Below, in pieces: positions 1 to 8,866 of a stretch of DNA of 64,000 nt. The notes under the pieces were generated by a model that saw only the letters and a list, made by a program, of their open reading frames with translations, ran no database searches and was not told the DNA's origin. How positions within the stretch are numbered: position 1 is the first letter of the stretch; every line of letters begins with the position of its first letter. The DNA comes from GCA-001856825 sp049965815 (GTDB taxonomy: Archaea > Thermoplasmatota > Thermoplasmata > Thermoplasmatales > GCA-001856825), in assembly GCA_049965815.1 (NCBI GenBank), contig JBMFVV010000007.1, positions 4,363-68,362 on the forward strand, in the 5' to 3' direction. Made by a program: the position numbers and the translations under genes.

Positions 1-1336
1 CACCAGACAGGCTATGGGTGATGAACAGCTGAAACAGGGATGCGTATCCTGCTGGGTTTGCATAGTCAAAGATGACCTGCAAAGTCAGGTAGGTTGATGA
101 GCCAGATACTATTGAAAACACTGAGACAATGACATCGAATATGACGGTCCAGAATAGGGCAAAGATCATGAAGACAGCTATGAGTGCTCCCAGGAGAGCT
201 CCGGGGGATTTCAGTAGATGGGAGAATAGGTAAGCAATTGCAAGGAAGGAAATTCCAATGATTGAATAGGCCCACGACACATACAGAACGAAAGATACAG
301 GCATGAATAGGTGGAAGTACTTGAACGATATCAGGTCGCTCACAAGGATTGCGGCCACAATTGAAGAAGCAACAACAACTGAGTTAGCCGCGAATCGAGA
401 ACGGATAGCTCCACCCTTCGTGATGGGCCTCTTTATTACTGTTTCCAGTACCCCCATAACTCTATCCTTGCCGTACGTGAAATATGCCATGAACACCGCT
501 AGAAGTGGAATGAATATTACGAGGAGGGAACTTTCAATGGAGAAGAATGCAGACTCTAGAGAGCTGACCGTTGAAGGCTTGTAGAGCGAAAGCGGTCCGA
601 TAGGTGACTTGAAGAAAACAGATGAGGAGACTCCGCTCTTGATATACAGTCCATAAGTCTTGTTTATAGCTGCTGAACCCAGGGATGGAAATATGCTGAG
701 ATGGGTGAACGAAGAGTATTCGTGTTCCCAGATGTAACTGGTACTCATAACTCCGGAAGTTACGGTGGCAAGGTTTACGTCAATTACTGGCGCTGTATGA
801 TTTCCAGCGGCTCCAACGTAGAAAAGAAGAAATCCTAGACTTGAAGTATTGCTGGGATTCGATATCCCTGTGACAACGTTCAGCCCGGAGTACTTTGTGT
901 CGACGACGTTGATAGTCATGGATGTATTGGTGCTAGTCTTCAGACCGAATGACGATTTATAGGTATAGTTCAGCGTGATGTACACCGACGTTGATCTGTC
1001 GATCCTGTCCTGTGGCAGGGCCGTTGCATTAAATTCAAGAGTCCCGGGGGACATTTCTGTTCCTAGAAATCTCGTACCATTCAGGATGGCATTTGCATTA
1101 ACGTCACTCACTGGGTTTCCACTCTGATCGTAGAAATATGAGATCAGCGTGACTGTGTTTCCAGTGACATAATACCCTGTAACTTCGTTAGTAGAGCTAA
1201 TCCTGGCGCTGTGGGAGGTTGAGGAAACGCCACCTTCGTACGATATGAGAGCAGAAAGTCCTATGATCGCGACGATCAAAACTATGGAGAATCTGTTGGT
1301 GATGGACCTCTTTATTTCGTAGAATACCGGTCTCAA
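1..1336 (-). CDS. ABC-2-like membrane permease, 3' end cut by window
   Basis: The reverse strand is open from a TTG at 1336 to the left edge, about 445 codons. The start is supported by a GGGGTGG ribosome site seven bases upstream and an in-frame TAG just before it. The protein has an N-terminal membrane segment (around residues 10-25, RFSIVLIVAIIGLSALISY), a roughly 250-residue external domain rich in Thr, Ser and Asn glycosylation sequons, and then several hydrophobic helices beginning near LLVIFIPLLAVFMAYFTYG. This layout (TM, large external loop, TM bundle) is usual for ABC-2/NatB-type export permeases. It lies downstream of, and co-oriented with, an ABC ATPase and a surface repeat protein, so the three probably form one exporter. 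The family call is from topology and context, not from a diagnostic motif; the C-terminus lies outside the window. Confidence 0.7.
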   Translation of the reverse strand, partial: MRPVFYEIKRSITNRFSIVLIVAIIGLSALISYEGGVSSTSHSARISSTNEVTGYYVTGNTVTLISYFYDQSGNPVSDVNANAILNGTRFLGTEMSPGTLEFNATALPQDRIDRSTSVYITLNYTYKSSFGLKTSTNTSMTINVVDTKYSGLNVVTGISNPSNTSSLGFLLFYVGAAGNHTAPVIDVNLATVTSGVMSTSYIWEHEYSSFTHLSIFPSLGSAAINKTYGLYIKSGVSSSVFFKSPIGPLSLYKPSTVSSLESAFFSIESSLLVIFIPLLAVFMAYFTYGKDRVMGVLETVIKRPITKGGAIRSRFAANSVVVASSIVAAILVSDLISFKYFHLFMPVSFVLYVSWAYSIIGISFLAIAYLFSHLLKSPGALLGALIAVFMIFALFWTVIFDVIVSVFSIVSGSSTYLTLQVIFDYANPAGYASLFQLFITHSLSG

Positions 1337-1500
1337 TGTCTATCCACCCCAGTGATTGATAAGCCTGATAATTTTTGAGCTAATTTGAATTTTAGATGGG
1401 CTGAGGGCAGATAATTTGCTCTCACAGACAGCCTCCAACTCGACTAAAATTTCTGACCCAGACATCATTGAATGATTACCTTCTTACCAATCCCCATCAT

Positions 1501-3495
1501 CTATATCATTGCCCTACTGCCCTTCTTTCTTCTATTCCTTCTCCTGATTACAATTGCAACGCCAACGATGATTAAAATCACGATTACTAGAGTAGTGATC
1601 AGTACAGCTATTGCCCCCAACGGAGTGTACCTCCTGACTGTTGGGGTAGTATGATTTACCAAACTGCTTGGAGTCTGGAAAGCTATCGTGTGGGATGCTA
1701 TTGTGGAGTTCACAGTCTGACCATAATAGTTTTGATATCCGACCATTATGGAAACCAGGGCGGACCCATTGCTAACTCCAGAAGGTAAATTTAATGTTAG
1801 GCTGAAGGGTGTTGGAGTGTTTGAGTCTATTTCCCCAAGGTAAGTAGTTCCTGAGGTAGATAGGCTCTGCTGTGCAAACGTAACCTCCAGGGTCAGGTAG
1901 TATGCAGATCCAGCTCCTTCGTCTAGCAGAGTGCCGCTTACAGTTATGGTGCTTCCAGAAGCATTCTCAGAAAAGCCCTGTACAATTAGCGATACTGGTG
2001 CAATTGCAAGGAACCCTGTGGAATATGTTTTTGTCGCCACGCTCCCAGTACTGTTGTAGTAATCTATATCAACGGTGGCAGCGTATGATCCCTGAGCGGA
2101 AGTCGGTGAACTGCTTAAGGTTACAGGTACCGTTAAACTATCTCCTGACTTGAGAGTAACTCCGGGGTAATAGAGAGTGGAATTTCCCGTTACGGTAAAA
2201 CCTGAAGGAGCAGAAAATTCAATCAGCGGTGATGATACAGTTGAATTACCGATGTTAGTTATGTCAAGAACTGCTGTTGAATTAATTCCAAGCAGTATGT
2301 AAGGAGAGACGAATTTGACTTCCAAGGACACGTTTTCCGAATTGCTCGTCTGTTGAGTGTGGAATCCGATGTTTACCTGTTCTGAAGATTGCACTCCCGA
2401 GAGGGTAACGAAAGACTCAGTAAAATCAATTGTAACTGCTCCAGATACCGAACTCGAGACGTAAATTGGTTCTACCCATATGAAGGAGCGTCCTACCCCT
2501 AGGGATGCGATTAACGGAAACTGCTTGAGGAAGCTCAACTGCGACTGGGATGTAGCTGACGACTGTACATTCGAAATGTTGCCGTTACCGTTATTAATGA
2601 AGGTGAAAGAAATGTTGTTAGTTTTACCAGGATTCAGCAGAACGGTTGAGGAAGTGATATTAATGGAAATTAATGACGGTTGAACCTGGAAACTGGTGTC
2701 GTTACTGGTTGACTCCTGGGTTCCATAAGGGTTGTCGAATGTGACAGTGAAATTCATTGAGACCGCACCAGATACCGTACTTGCTGCATATACTTGGGCC
2801 GTGAAGTTATATATATCCTTTGAACCCAGCAAATTAACGGTAGGTAGAGACTTCATTAGAGTCAGCTGCGACTGAGTACTTGCGCTTATCCTGAGATTTG
2901 AGACATTGCCCGTTCCTTGGTTGTATATTGACATCTTCAGATAGTTTGTCTGCCCTGGTATCACAGTACCTGCGGAAGATGTGATCTTGAGGGAAGTTGT
3001 TCCTAGATAAGTGATGTTAAGATTGAACGTCTGGTTTGCGCTGTACGCCCCTGTGCCGGAGTACGGCAGGGATGTCCAGTACTGAACCCTCAGTGAAAAG
3101 TTGTAGTGACCCTTACCGGCGTTATTAAGAGCATAGATGGGATAAGACAGTTCGAAGTATCCAACCTGGATATTTGTCTTTGAAAGTTGCTCAGAAGAAA
3201 CATTTCCTGAGCCGTAAAATGAGTGGGGTAAGTTAAGGTTGAACTGTGCAAGACTGACTGTTCCCGCATCATCCATTCCTATCTGGAGCTGGTATGAATT
3301 TGCGATACCCTGTTCAGACAGCGTTGTGTTTAAGACGCTGAACGGGTACCCGTACTGGGGTGCCGATTGAGCGTCGTTTTGTGCGCTTGAAATTGCAGGT
3401 ATTGCTACGCTCATGACCGTCGTCGCAAGTATCAATATCACAATAGGCGCTCTAAGTCCTGACATTCCATTCTTCTTTCTTCCAAAATATTTCAT
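1501..3495 (-). CDS. Secreted surface protein with tandem CARDB/NEW3-like repeats
   Basis: 664 residues. It begins with a signal peptide (MKYFGRKKNG, hydrophobic core about residues 15-33, cleavage near SAQ) and ends with one membrane helix (about 628-652) followed by a basic RRRNRRKKGSR tail, so the bulk is outside the cell. The external part is built of beta-rich modules: two clear tandem copies at roughly 168-265 and 272-375 share a SQSQL-x-x-x-K segment, and a third related module follows. Such CARDB/NPCBM-associated modules are common in archaeal S-layer-like and exporter-associated proteins. Many N-x-S/T sequons suggest N-glycosylation. The start is supported by GGAGTG eight bases upstream. 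It sits between an ABC ATPase and a permease on the same strand, which suggests an accessory surface subunit of that exporter. Function is inferred from architecture. Confidence 0.7.
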   Translation of the reverse strand: MKYFGRKKNGMSGLRAPIVILILATTVMSVAIPAISSAQNDAQSAPQYGYPFSVLNTTLSEQGIANSYQLQIGMDDAGTVSLAQFNLNLPHSFYGSGNVSSEQLSKTNIQVGYFELSYPIYALNNAGKGHYNFSLRVQYWTSLPYSGTGAYSANQTFNLNITYLGTTSLKITSSAGTVIPGQTNYLKMSIYNQGTGNVSNLRISASTQSQLTLMKSLPTVNLLGSKDIYNFTAQVYAASTVSGAVSMNFTVTFDNPYGTQESTSNDTSFQVQPSLISINITSSTVLLNPGKTNNISFTFINNGNGNISNVQSSATSQSQLSFLKQFPLIASLGVGRSFIWVEPIYVSSSVSGAVTIDFTESFVTLSGVQSSEQVNIGFHTQQTSNSENVSLEVKFVSPYILLGINSTAVLDITNIGNSTVSSPLIEFSAPSGFTVTGNSTLYYPGVTLKSGDSLTVPVTLSSSPTSAQGSYAATVDIDYYNSTGSVATKTYSTGFLAIAPVSLIVQGFSENASGSTITVSGTLLDEGAGSAYYLTLEVTFAQQSLSTSGTTYLGEIDSNTPTPFSLTLNLPSGVSNGSALVSIMVGYQNYYGQTVNSTIASHTIAFQTPSSLVNHTTPTVRRYTPLGAIAVLITTLVIVILIIVGVAIVIRRRNRRKKGSRAMI

Positions 3496-3628
3496 TATAT
3501 CACTCCTTCAATTATTTTTATTCTCTTGAATCTGGCTGAATTAAACAATTCGTCTCTCTGCTGATGCATCATAAAAGCTTTCGATTTCCCTGGAATTCTT
3601 GCATTTAGATTAAGCATATGGTACATAT

Positions 3629-4570
3629 CTATTCACTTATGGCATTGAAGAAATATTCTTCTAGTGATTCCCCGGAGGGCTCAAATTTTCGTACCTTGTA
3701 ACCAGCCTGCACCAATTCCTGAAGAATATTAGGGTAGTCCTTCTTGTCAACCCTCAGGGACGTCACCGAAATACCATCGCTTGTATTTTTGACATCTCCA
3801 TATTTCGAGACTATTGCCAGTGACTTATCATCAAGATTGTCTATTTCAATTGCGATTCTTTCACGACCCAGCTCATTTAGCTCTTTCCTGTCGAGTACCT
3901 TTATTAGCTTCCCGTGATGGATTATAGCAATACGATCCGATAAAGCTTCTATCTCACTCAGTATGTGTGAGGAGAGGAGCACCGCTTTCCCCTTCTTCTT
4001 CTGATCGATTATAAGATTTCTCACGAATTGTACCCCTTCCGGATCCAGGCCATTGAGCGTTTCGTCGAACATGAGATTGTTGGGGTCCCCAATAAGGGAT
4101 TCCGCAAGGGAGAACCTCTTCTTCATCCCCTGTGAATACGCCCTCAACTTCTTGTTTCTATGATCCCACAGACCTACCTGCTTGAGCAGTTCTTCTATGT
4201 GCTCATTCTCCTGAGCCTTGGTCATGCCGTAGTAGCCTGCAAAGTACCTAAGGAGTGGTACAGGTTTGGCATTCATTTCGAAATTGGGCAGCTCCGGAAC
4301 CCAACCGATCTGCCTTGATGCATCTGTCTTCTCTTTAGTGATGCTTTTACCATCTACAAGGACGTCACCTGAAGTTGGAAGCGTAACACCAGCTGCTATC
4401 CTGATTGTTGTTGATTTCCCAGCACCATTTAAACCCACGAATCCCAATATTTCCCCGTCTTTGATCTCAAGGGTGAGATCATCTACTGCTGCCCTTTCCT
4501 TTGCAGAGTATATTTTCGTTAGATTATCAATAGTTATCATCTGGACATTCCTGATTTTTGTATCTTCCAT
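3629..4570 (-). CDS. ABC transporter ATP-binding protein
   Basis: 313 residues, cytoplasmic ATPase. Walker A GLNGAGKST is near residue 47, the signature appears as the degenerate YSQGMKKR (near 144) instead of LSGGQ, Walker B is NLMFDETLNGLDPEG (Asp-Glu present) and the H-loop is SSHILSE. This is the DrrA/NatA/CcmA export class, with a C-terminal regulatory extension of about 90 residues. The chosen start, MEDTK, has only a weak ribosome site; MITIDNLTKIY eleven residues later is a plausible alternative preceded by AGGAATG. It is the first gene of a reverse-strand cluster with the surface repeat protein and the permease that runs off the window. The substrate is unknown. AT-rich DNA before it could serve as a divergent promoter with the GGPP synthase gene. 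Confidence 0.88.
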   Translation of the reverse strand: MEDTKIRNVQMITIDNLTKIYSAKERAAVDDLTLEIKDGEILGFVGLNGAGKSTTIRIAAGVTLPTSGDVLVDGKSITKEKTDASRQIGWVPELPNFEMNAKPVPLLRYFAGYYGMTKAQENEHIEELLKQVGLWDHRNKKLRAYSQGMKKRFSLAESLIGDPNNLMFDETLNGLDPEGVQFVRNLIIDQKKKGKAVLLSSHILSEIEALSDRIAIIHHGKLIKVLDRKELNELGRERIAIEIDNLDDKSLAIVSKYGDVKNTSDGISVTSLRVDKKDYPNILQELVQAGYKVRKFEPSGESLEEYFFNAISE

Positions 4571-4640
4571 ATCACAGATTTAGATATTAAACTTCTTTTG
4601 TAGATTTATTTGCATATAATTATCATTGTTTTCCGAGAAC

Positions 4641-4653
4641 TTTCTTATAAACC
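4641..4653 (+). promoter_or_regulatory. TATA box of the prenyl synthase gene
   Basis: The sequence TTTCTTATAAACC is centred about 23 bases before the ATG at 4670, the spacing expected for an archaeal TATA box with a transcript starting at or near the start codon. AAAGGA just before the ATG may add a weak ribosome site. Confidence 0.45.
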
Positions 4654-4669
4654 AAAAACATAAAGGAGC

Positions 4670-5680
4670 ATGGACTTCGTTTCCAAATACAAGGGACAGG
4701 TTGACGCAGCATTGGAGAAGTTCTTTGCTGACAAGATTGCAGGGAAGTCCGGTATCGAGAAGGAGGCAATATTAAAATTGAGGGAATTCACAATGAGGGG
4801 GGGTAAGAGGATAAGACCCCTTTTCATGATTCTTGGTTACTGGATCAATTCTGACATTGATAGTAAAATCATCGACGCATCTATTTCACTAGAACTCATG
4901 CAGTCATACCTGCTGATTCATGATGACATAATAGACCAGAGCGAGATAAGGAGGGGCGGTCCAACTTTCCACAGGATGTTCGGTTATGAAGAGAGGATAA
5001 ACGAAGGCGTATCCATAGTCTGTGCCGATCTTTCAGATGCATATTCCCATGAAGCCCTCCTTGGAGTGAATTTCGATCCGTATCGCCTGAATTCGGCCAT
5101 GAGGCTAATGTCTGAAATTGTGGAGCAAACTGGAATTGGCCAGCTGATGGACATAACGCTTTCAATTGGAGAAAACATTACTCTTGAAGACGTTACAACC
5201 ATCCACAAATACAAGACTGCCCAATACACAGTAAATGGCCCAATGAAGATGGGTGCCATACTGTCTGGATATAAACATCCAGAAAGGATCGATGATTACG
5301 GCATACCACTTGGAATAGCCTTTCAGATCCAGGACGACATCCTGGGGATGTTCGGCAATGAGAAGGAATTGGGAAAATCTGTTGTTAGTGATTTTGAAGA
5401 AGGGAAGAAGACACACCTTATTCTGAACACGTATGAAATGGCTAGGAAGAGTGACGTTGAATTCATAAAGGAAAGACTTGGAAAGAAGGGCATTTCAAAT
5501 GCTGATTTCCAGAGGGTGAAGGAAATCATAGAAGAGTGTGGGGCACTGGAAAAGACGAGAGAGTTATCAAAGAAATATTATGACAGCGCGATTTCCTCAA
5601 TCGATCGAATTACCAATTCTCCTCCTCAGAAAGAACAGATGAAGATTATGGCAGACCTAATGGTCGTGAGGTCTAAGTAA
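4670..5680 (+). CDS. idsA: Geranylgeranyl diphosphate synthase (trans-isoprenyl diphosphate synthase)
   Basis: 336 residues. It condenses IPP with allylic diphosphates to make the C20 (or longer) precursor of archaeal ether lipids and quinone tails. The family marks are in order: GGKRIRP at 44-50, first aspartate-rich motif DDIID at 85-89, the basic RRGGPTFH after it, the Lys-Thr pair at 182-183, and the second motif as QDDIL at 221-225, where the usual DDxxD ends in leucine-glycine-methionine rather than Asp. The residues just before the first motif include QSYLLIHD. Product length cannot be read with certainty. The ATG is preceded by a TATA box at leaderless distance. It converges on a UbiD-family gene with an 8-base overlap. 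Thermoplasmatales GGPP synthases have this length and motif order. Confidence 0.9.
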   Translation: MDFVSKYKGQVDAALEKFFADKIAGKSGIEKEAILKLREFTMRGGKRIRPLFMILGYWINSDIDSKIIDASISLELMQSYLLIHDDIIDQSEIRRGGPTFHRMFGYEERINEGVSIVCADLSDAYSHEALLGVNFDPYRLNSAMRLMSEIVEQTGIGQLMDITLSIGENITLEDVTTIHKYKTAQYTVNGPMKMGAILSGYKHPERIDDYGIPLGIAFQIQDDILGMFGNEKELGKSVVSDFEEGKKTHLILNTYEMARKSDVEFIKERLGKKGISNADFQRVKEIIEECGALEKTRELSKKYYDSAISSIDRITNSPPQKEQMKIMADLMVVRSK

Positions 5681-6917
5681 CTTCCCTTACGAATTTTCTC
5701 CCTCCACCAATGGGCATCGTAGCATCCATTCCCATCTTCGATGTAATGTTACCTTCGTAGCTGCTTGGGTCCAGGGAAGACCCTCTTTCCCTCCTTATTA
5801 TGATCCCCCTATCTGCCTGGAACCTTGTAGCCAGGGCCCATTCAACATCCCTGTCATCATAGATGTCTATGTCCTCATCTACAATTATAACTCTTTTGAG
5901 ACTTTTATGACCCCTGAATGAAGCATCTACAGTTTTAGCAAAATCTTCGCTGCTCGACTTCCTGATCTTGACGATTCCATGTAACCAGCTCGCCCCACCT
6001 TCGCTGAGCCTAACATCCTTCACATCAACTCCAGCATTCCTGATCTCCTTGAAAATAGTGGGTTCCCGTGGCAAACCCATCAAGTTGAAGTGTTCCATAG
6101 TTGCCGGAACTAGGATGTGGTATATCGGGTCCGGGACTGTTTCCACTGAGTCGAATAGTATCTGGGGTTGGCCCTCCTGGATATCGTATGTACCGGTGAC
6201 ATCCTTGAACGGACCTTCCTCCTTCGTCTTCCCTGTAAGAACTGCATTGATCACATAATCGGAATCTGCTGGAACGGTCAACCCGAACCTGGACTTTGAG
6301 AATAACATTTCCCTTCCCTTTGATTTTCTATATAATGATGCGGCAATCTGGGATTCGTCGTGTTCAAATGGGACTGAAGTGGCGGCAGCTAGAAGGTATT
6401 CCAGAGGAGAACCGATGACAATGGATACCTTAAGTTCCTCGCCATGCGATACCGCGTCCTTGTACATTCTTAGCAGGTCCCGGGGAACCAGCCTGACATA
6501 CCCCCCCTCCTTGCTTTCTATGAAGACCCTGTGTATTGAAAGATTCCTCTTCCCACCACTCTCTGCAACAAAAATACCAGATGTAATGTAGAACCCGGCA
6601 TCTCCTGGATAGTGCCAGCATACCGGAACATCTTCAATATCTGCAGTTACCTTGAAGAGTTTCTCCCCTTCCTTCAGTGCCGGAGTATCGGAAAGTGCAG
6701 TCTCATAGTTTGCGAGGAAAAGATCCCTAGACATACCAAGTTCCCTGTATATTCTTTCCCTGTCTGCCCATAAATTTGCCACACCTTTTTTACCTTCCAG
6801 ATCCTGGAGCAGTAATGGCCTGCTTCCATATTTCTTAACCAGTTCCGTAACTTCCAGTTTCCTTGATACCTTCTGTTCAATCTTCACGAATTCATCATTT
6901 ATGTAAGTCTTGATCAT
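5673..6917 (-). CDS. UbiD-family prenylated-FMN decarboxylase
   Basis: About 414 residues. UbiD enzymes decarboxylate alpha,beta-unsaturated or aromatic acids with prenylated FMN. Family marks: NLWADRERIYRELG near the N-terminus, the loop EEGPFKDVTGTYD equivalent to the catalytic E-x-P-F-G-E region, and a C-terminal ATRFQADRGIIIRRERGSSLDPSS segment that matches the conserved tail. An upstream in-frame start at 7007 would overlap aspS by 59 bases; I prefer ATG at 6917 because GAGGGGGG lies just upstream and the preceding stretch is not family-like. The gene lies 31 bases after aspS and runs toward GGPP synthase. Possible roles are menaquinone synthesis (MqnL-like) or the anhydromevalonate phosphate decarboxylase of the modified mevalonate route; the sequence alone does not choose. 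No UbiX flavin prenyltransferase is visible in the window. Confidence 0.8.
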   Translation of the reverse strand: MIKTYINDEFVKIEQKVSRKLEVTELVKKYGSRPLLLQDLEGKKGVANLWADRERIYRELGMSRDLFLANYETALSDTPALKEGEKLFKVTADIEDVPVCWHYPGDAGFYITSGIFVAESGGKRNLSIHRVFIESKEGGYVRLVPRDLLRMYKDAVSHGEELKVSIVIGSPLEYLLAAATSVPFEHDESQIAASLYRKSKGREMLFSKSRFGLTVPADSDYVINAVLTGKTKEEGPFKDVTGTYDIQEGQPQILFDSVETVPDPIYHILVPATMEHFNLMGLPREPTIFKEIRNAGVDVKDVRLSEGGASWLHGIVKIRKSSSEDFAKTVDASFRGHKSLKRVIIVDEDIDIYDDRDVEWALATRFQADRGIIIRRERGSSLDPSSYEGNITSKMGMDATMPIGGGRKFVREVT

Positions 6918-6948
6918 ATACCCGCCCCCCTCGATTTCAAGTGGAAAC

Positions 6949-8226
6949 TCATGGAGTGATCCTGGTCCTGTCTCTCGGGAAGAGAGTGGCCTCCCTAATA
7001 TTGGCAATATTCAGCATGACCATGGTGAGCCTTTCCAACCCTATTGCCCATCCAGCGTGAGGTGGCATACCGTATCTGAAAGCATTGACATAAAAATCGA
7101 ATGAATCAGGATTCAATCCTTTGCTCTTCAAGTTGCTTATCAGAACATCTGGAGAATGCACCCTCTGTGCTCCGCTTGTTATTTCCATTTCGCCGAATTG
7201 CAGGTCAAAGCCTCTGGAGTATTTCTCATCAAACGGTTGAACGTAGAAAGGCTTCAATTCCCTGGGCCAGCGTGTGATAAAGTAAAACTCCTTGATTTCA
7301 CCTCCTACAGACTTGAGTACTGGAGTTGAAAGATCTTCCCCATCCTTCAGTTCAAATCCTTTCTTGTTTGCCATTCTTACATAATCTGAGTAAGTAATCC
7401 TCTTGAAATTATAGTCGAGCGATGGTTTGCTTACTCCCAGTATCTCTAGTTCCCTCTCATTTATCTCTGCCACTGATCTGCCGGCAGCCTTAATAATATC
7501 CTCCAACACGTTCATCACGTCATCATCATTGACAAAACTCATCTCCATGTCTATGGACGTGAATTCATTGATATGACGAGGTGTGTTGTGTTCCTCTGCC
7601 CTGAACGCAGGAGCTACTTCGAACACCTTGTCAAATCCTGCAGCCATCATTATTTCCTTGTAGAGCTGGGGGCTCTGGCTCAGATAGGCATTCCTCTCAA
7701 AATACTTGACAGGGAAGAGCTCGGTTCCTCCCTCAGTTGCCGCTGCCACAATCTTTGGCGAGTGAATTTCTATGAACCCATGCAGTACAAAGTAATTCCT
7801 TATTGCATTTGCAATTGTACTCTGCACCTTGAATATAGACAGTATTTCAGGTCTCCTTAAATCAAGAAACCTATTCTCCAGTCTTGTCTCTATGTCTGAC
7901 TCTATCTTGTCCGTTACGCCTAAAGGAAGAGGCGTTTCTGCCTTGTTGATCACCTCCAGATGTTTAATCTGAACTTCATAACCTATTTTTGCCTGACTCT
8001 TGACAGCAAGGCCGGACATTGAAATTATGGATTCGCGCGGGACATTCTTGAGAGAATTGAACAACTCTTCATTCCCTTTTTTCAGCAAAACGCCCTGTAC
8101 TGTTCCTGAAACATCCCTCAGCTCTATGAACAAAACGGAACTCATAATCCTTATGTTCTGAGCCCATCCGGAAATTTCAACATCGGAATCAATATGTTCC
8201 TTAACTTCCCCTATCAGTATCCTCAT
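6949..8226 (-). CDS. aspS: Aspartyl-tRNA synthetase (archaeal type)
   Basis: 425 residues, cytoplasmic class II aminoacyl-tRNA synthetase. An N-terminal OB-fold anticodon-binding domain (about 1-100, with ISGWAQNIR at 18-26 and FIELRDVSG at 33-41) is followed by the catalytic core: motif 1 around 150-160, SQSPQLYKE at 183-191, motif 2 FRAEEHNTPRHINEF at 208-222 and motif 3 GWAIGLERLTM at 392-402. The length is typical of the archaeal/eukaryotic form without the bacterial insertion. Archaeal forms may be non-discriminating and also charge tRNA-Asn for later amidation; I cannot decide that here. No strong ribosome site precedes the ATG, but AT-rich DNA shared with pdxT suggests divergent leaderless promoters. 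UbiD follows it on the same strand. Confidence 0.93.
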   Translation of the reverse strand: MRILIGEVKEHIDSDVEISGWAQNIRIMSSVLFIELRDVSGTVQGVLLKKGNEELFNSLKNVPRESIISMSGLAVKSQAKIGYEVQIKHLEVINKAETPLPLGVTDKIESDIETRLENRFLDLRRPEILSIFKVQSTIANAIRNYFVLHGFIEIHSPKIVAAATEGGTELFPVKYFERNAYLSQSPQLYKEIMMAAGFDKVFEVAPAFRAEEHNTPRHINEFTSIDMEMSFVNDDDVMNVLEDIIKAAGRSVAEINERELEILGVSKPSLDYNFKRITYSDYVRMANKKGFELKDGEDLSTPVLKSVGGEIKEFYFITRWPRELKPFYVQPFDEKYSRGFDLQFGEMEITSGAQRVHSPDVLISNLKSKGLNPDSFDFYVNAFRYGMPPHAGWAIGLERLTMVMLNIANIREATLFPRDRTRITP

Positions 8227-8304
8227 GCTGACCGTTGATTATCTCTTTAGATATAATTATACTCTGATGATAAGGAATAGATATTCAGAGTTAATATCCT
8301 GAAG

Positions 8305-8847
8305 ATGGAAATAGGAGTTCTTGACATTCAGGGCGATGTTTATGAACACATCAATATCCTGGAAAGCTTAGGTGTTAAAACTAGGAATGTTAGAAGGGTT
8401 TCTGACCTTGATGGTCTCTCGGGTATAGTCATGCCAGGTGGGGAAAGCACTGTTATTGGAAGCATAATGAACCAACGGGGCATTTCTAAAGGAATCATAG
8501 ACATGAGACTGCCGGTAATGGGGACCTGCGCTGGATTGATTTTAATGTCTAAAAAAGTTGAGGGGAAGCCGGGTCTGATGCCTCTCTTGAATATATCGAT
8601 AAAGAGAAACGGATATGGCAGTCAGAGGGAAAGTTTCGAAACAGACCTCACTATAAAGGGAATAGGAAAATTCAGGGGCGTTTTTATAAGGGCTCCGAGG
8701 ATCACTGGAGTGAATGGTGGAGAAGTGTTGGCGACCTACGATAGTGAGGCAGTAATGGTATCAGACGGAAAACACCTAGGACTTTCATTCCACCCGGAAA
8801 TATACGGGGACGTAAGAGTACATAAGTATTTCATCGATAGATTGTAG
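8305..8847 (+). CDS. pdxT: PLP synthase glutaminase subunit PdxT
   Basis: 180 residues, class I glutamine amidotransferase that supplies ammonia to PdxS for pyridoxal 5'-phosphate synthesis. The Cys-His-Glu triad is visible: Cys75 in GTCAGL, His163 and Glu165 in SFHPE. The PdxT-specific PGGEST motif is at 44-49 and FIRAPRI at 127-133. The length is slightly shorter than the usual 190-200. The partner pdxS is not in the window, so the two subunits are unlinked here. It is divergent from aspS and converges on gcvT. The short intergenic region contains AGTTAATATCC at leaderless promoter spacing. Confidence 0.92.
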   Translation: MEIGVLDIQGDVYEHINILESLGVKTRNVRRVSDLDGLSGIVMPGGESTVIGSIMNQRGISKGIIDMRLPVMGTCAGLILMSKKVEGKPGLMPLLNISIKRNGYGSQRESFETDLTIKGIGKFRGVFIRAPRITGVNGGEVLATYDSEAVMVSDGKHLGLSFHPEIYGDVRVHKYFIDRL

Positions 8848-8866
8848 AAAATTCACTGACTCCAGC

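Noticed and set aside
3090..3272. ORFs antisense or out of frame within the surface repeat protein, carB and dpp genes
   Set aside because: They are frame shadows of well-supported genes with no independent start signals.
6918..7007. Upstream start of the UbiD gene
   Set aside because: It would overlap aspS by 59 bases and adds residues not seen in UbiD proteins, while a strong ribosome site precedes ATG 6917.
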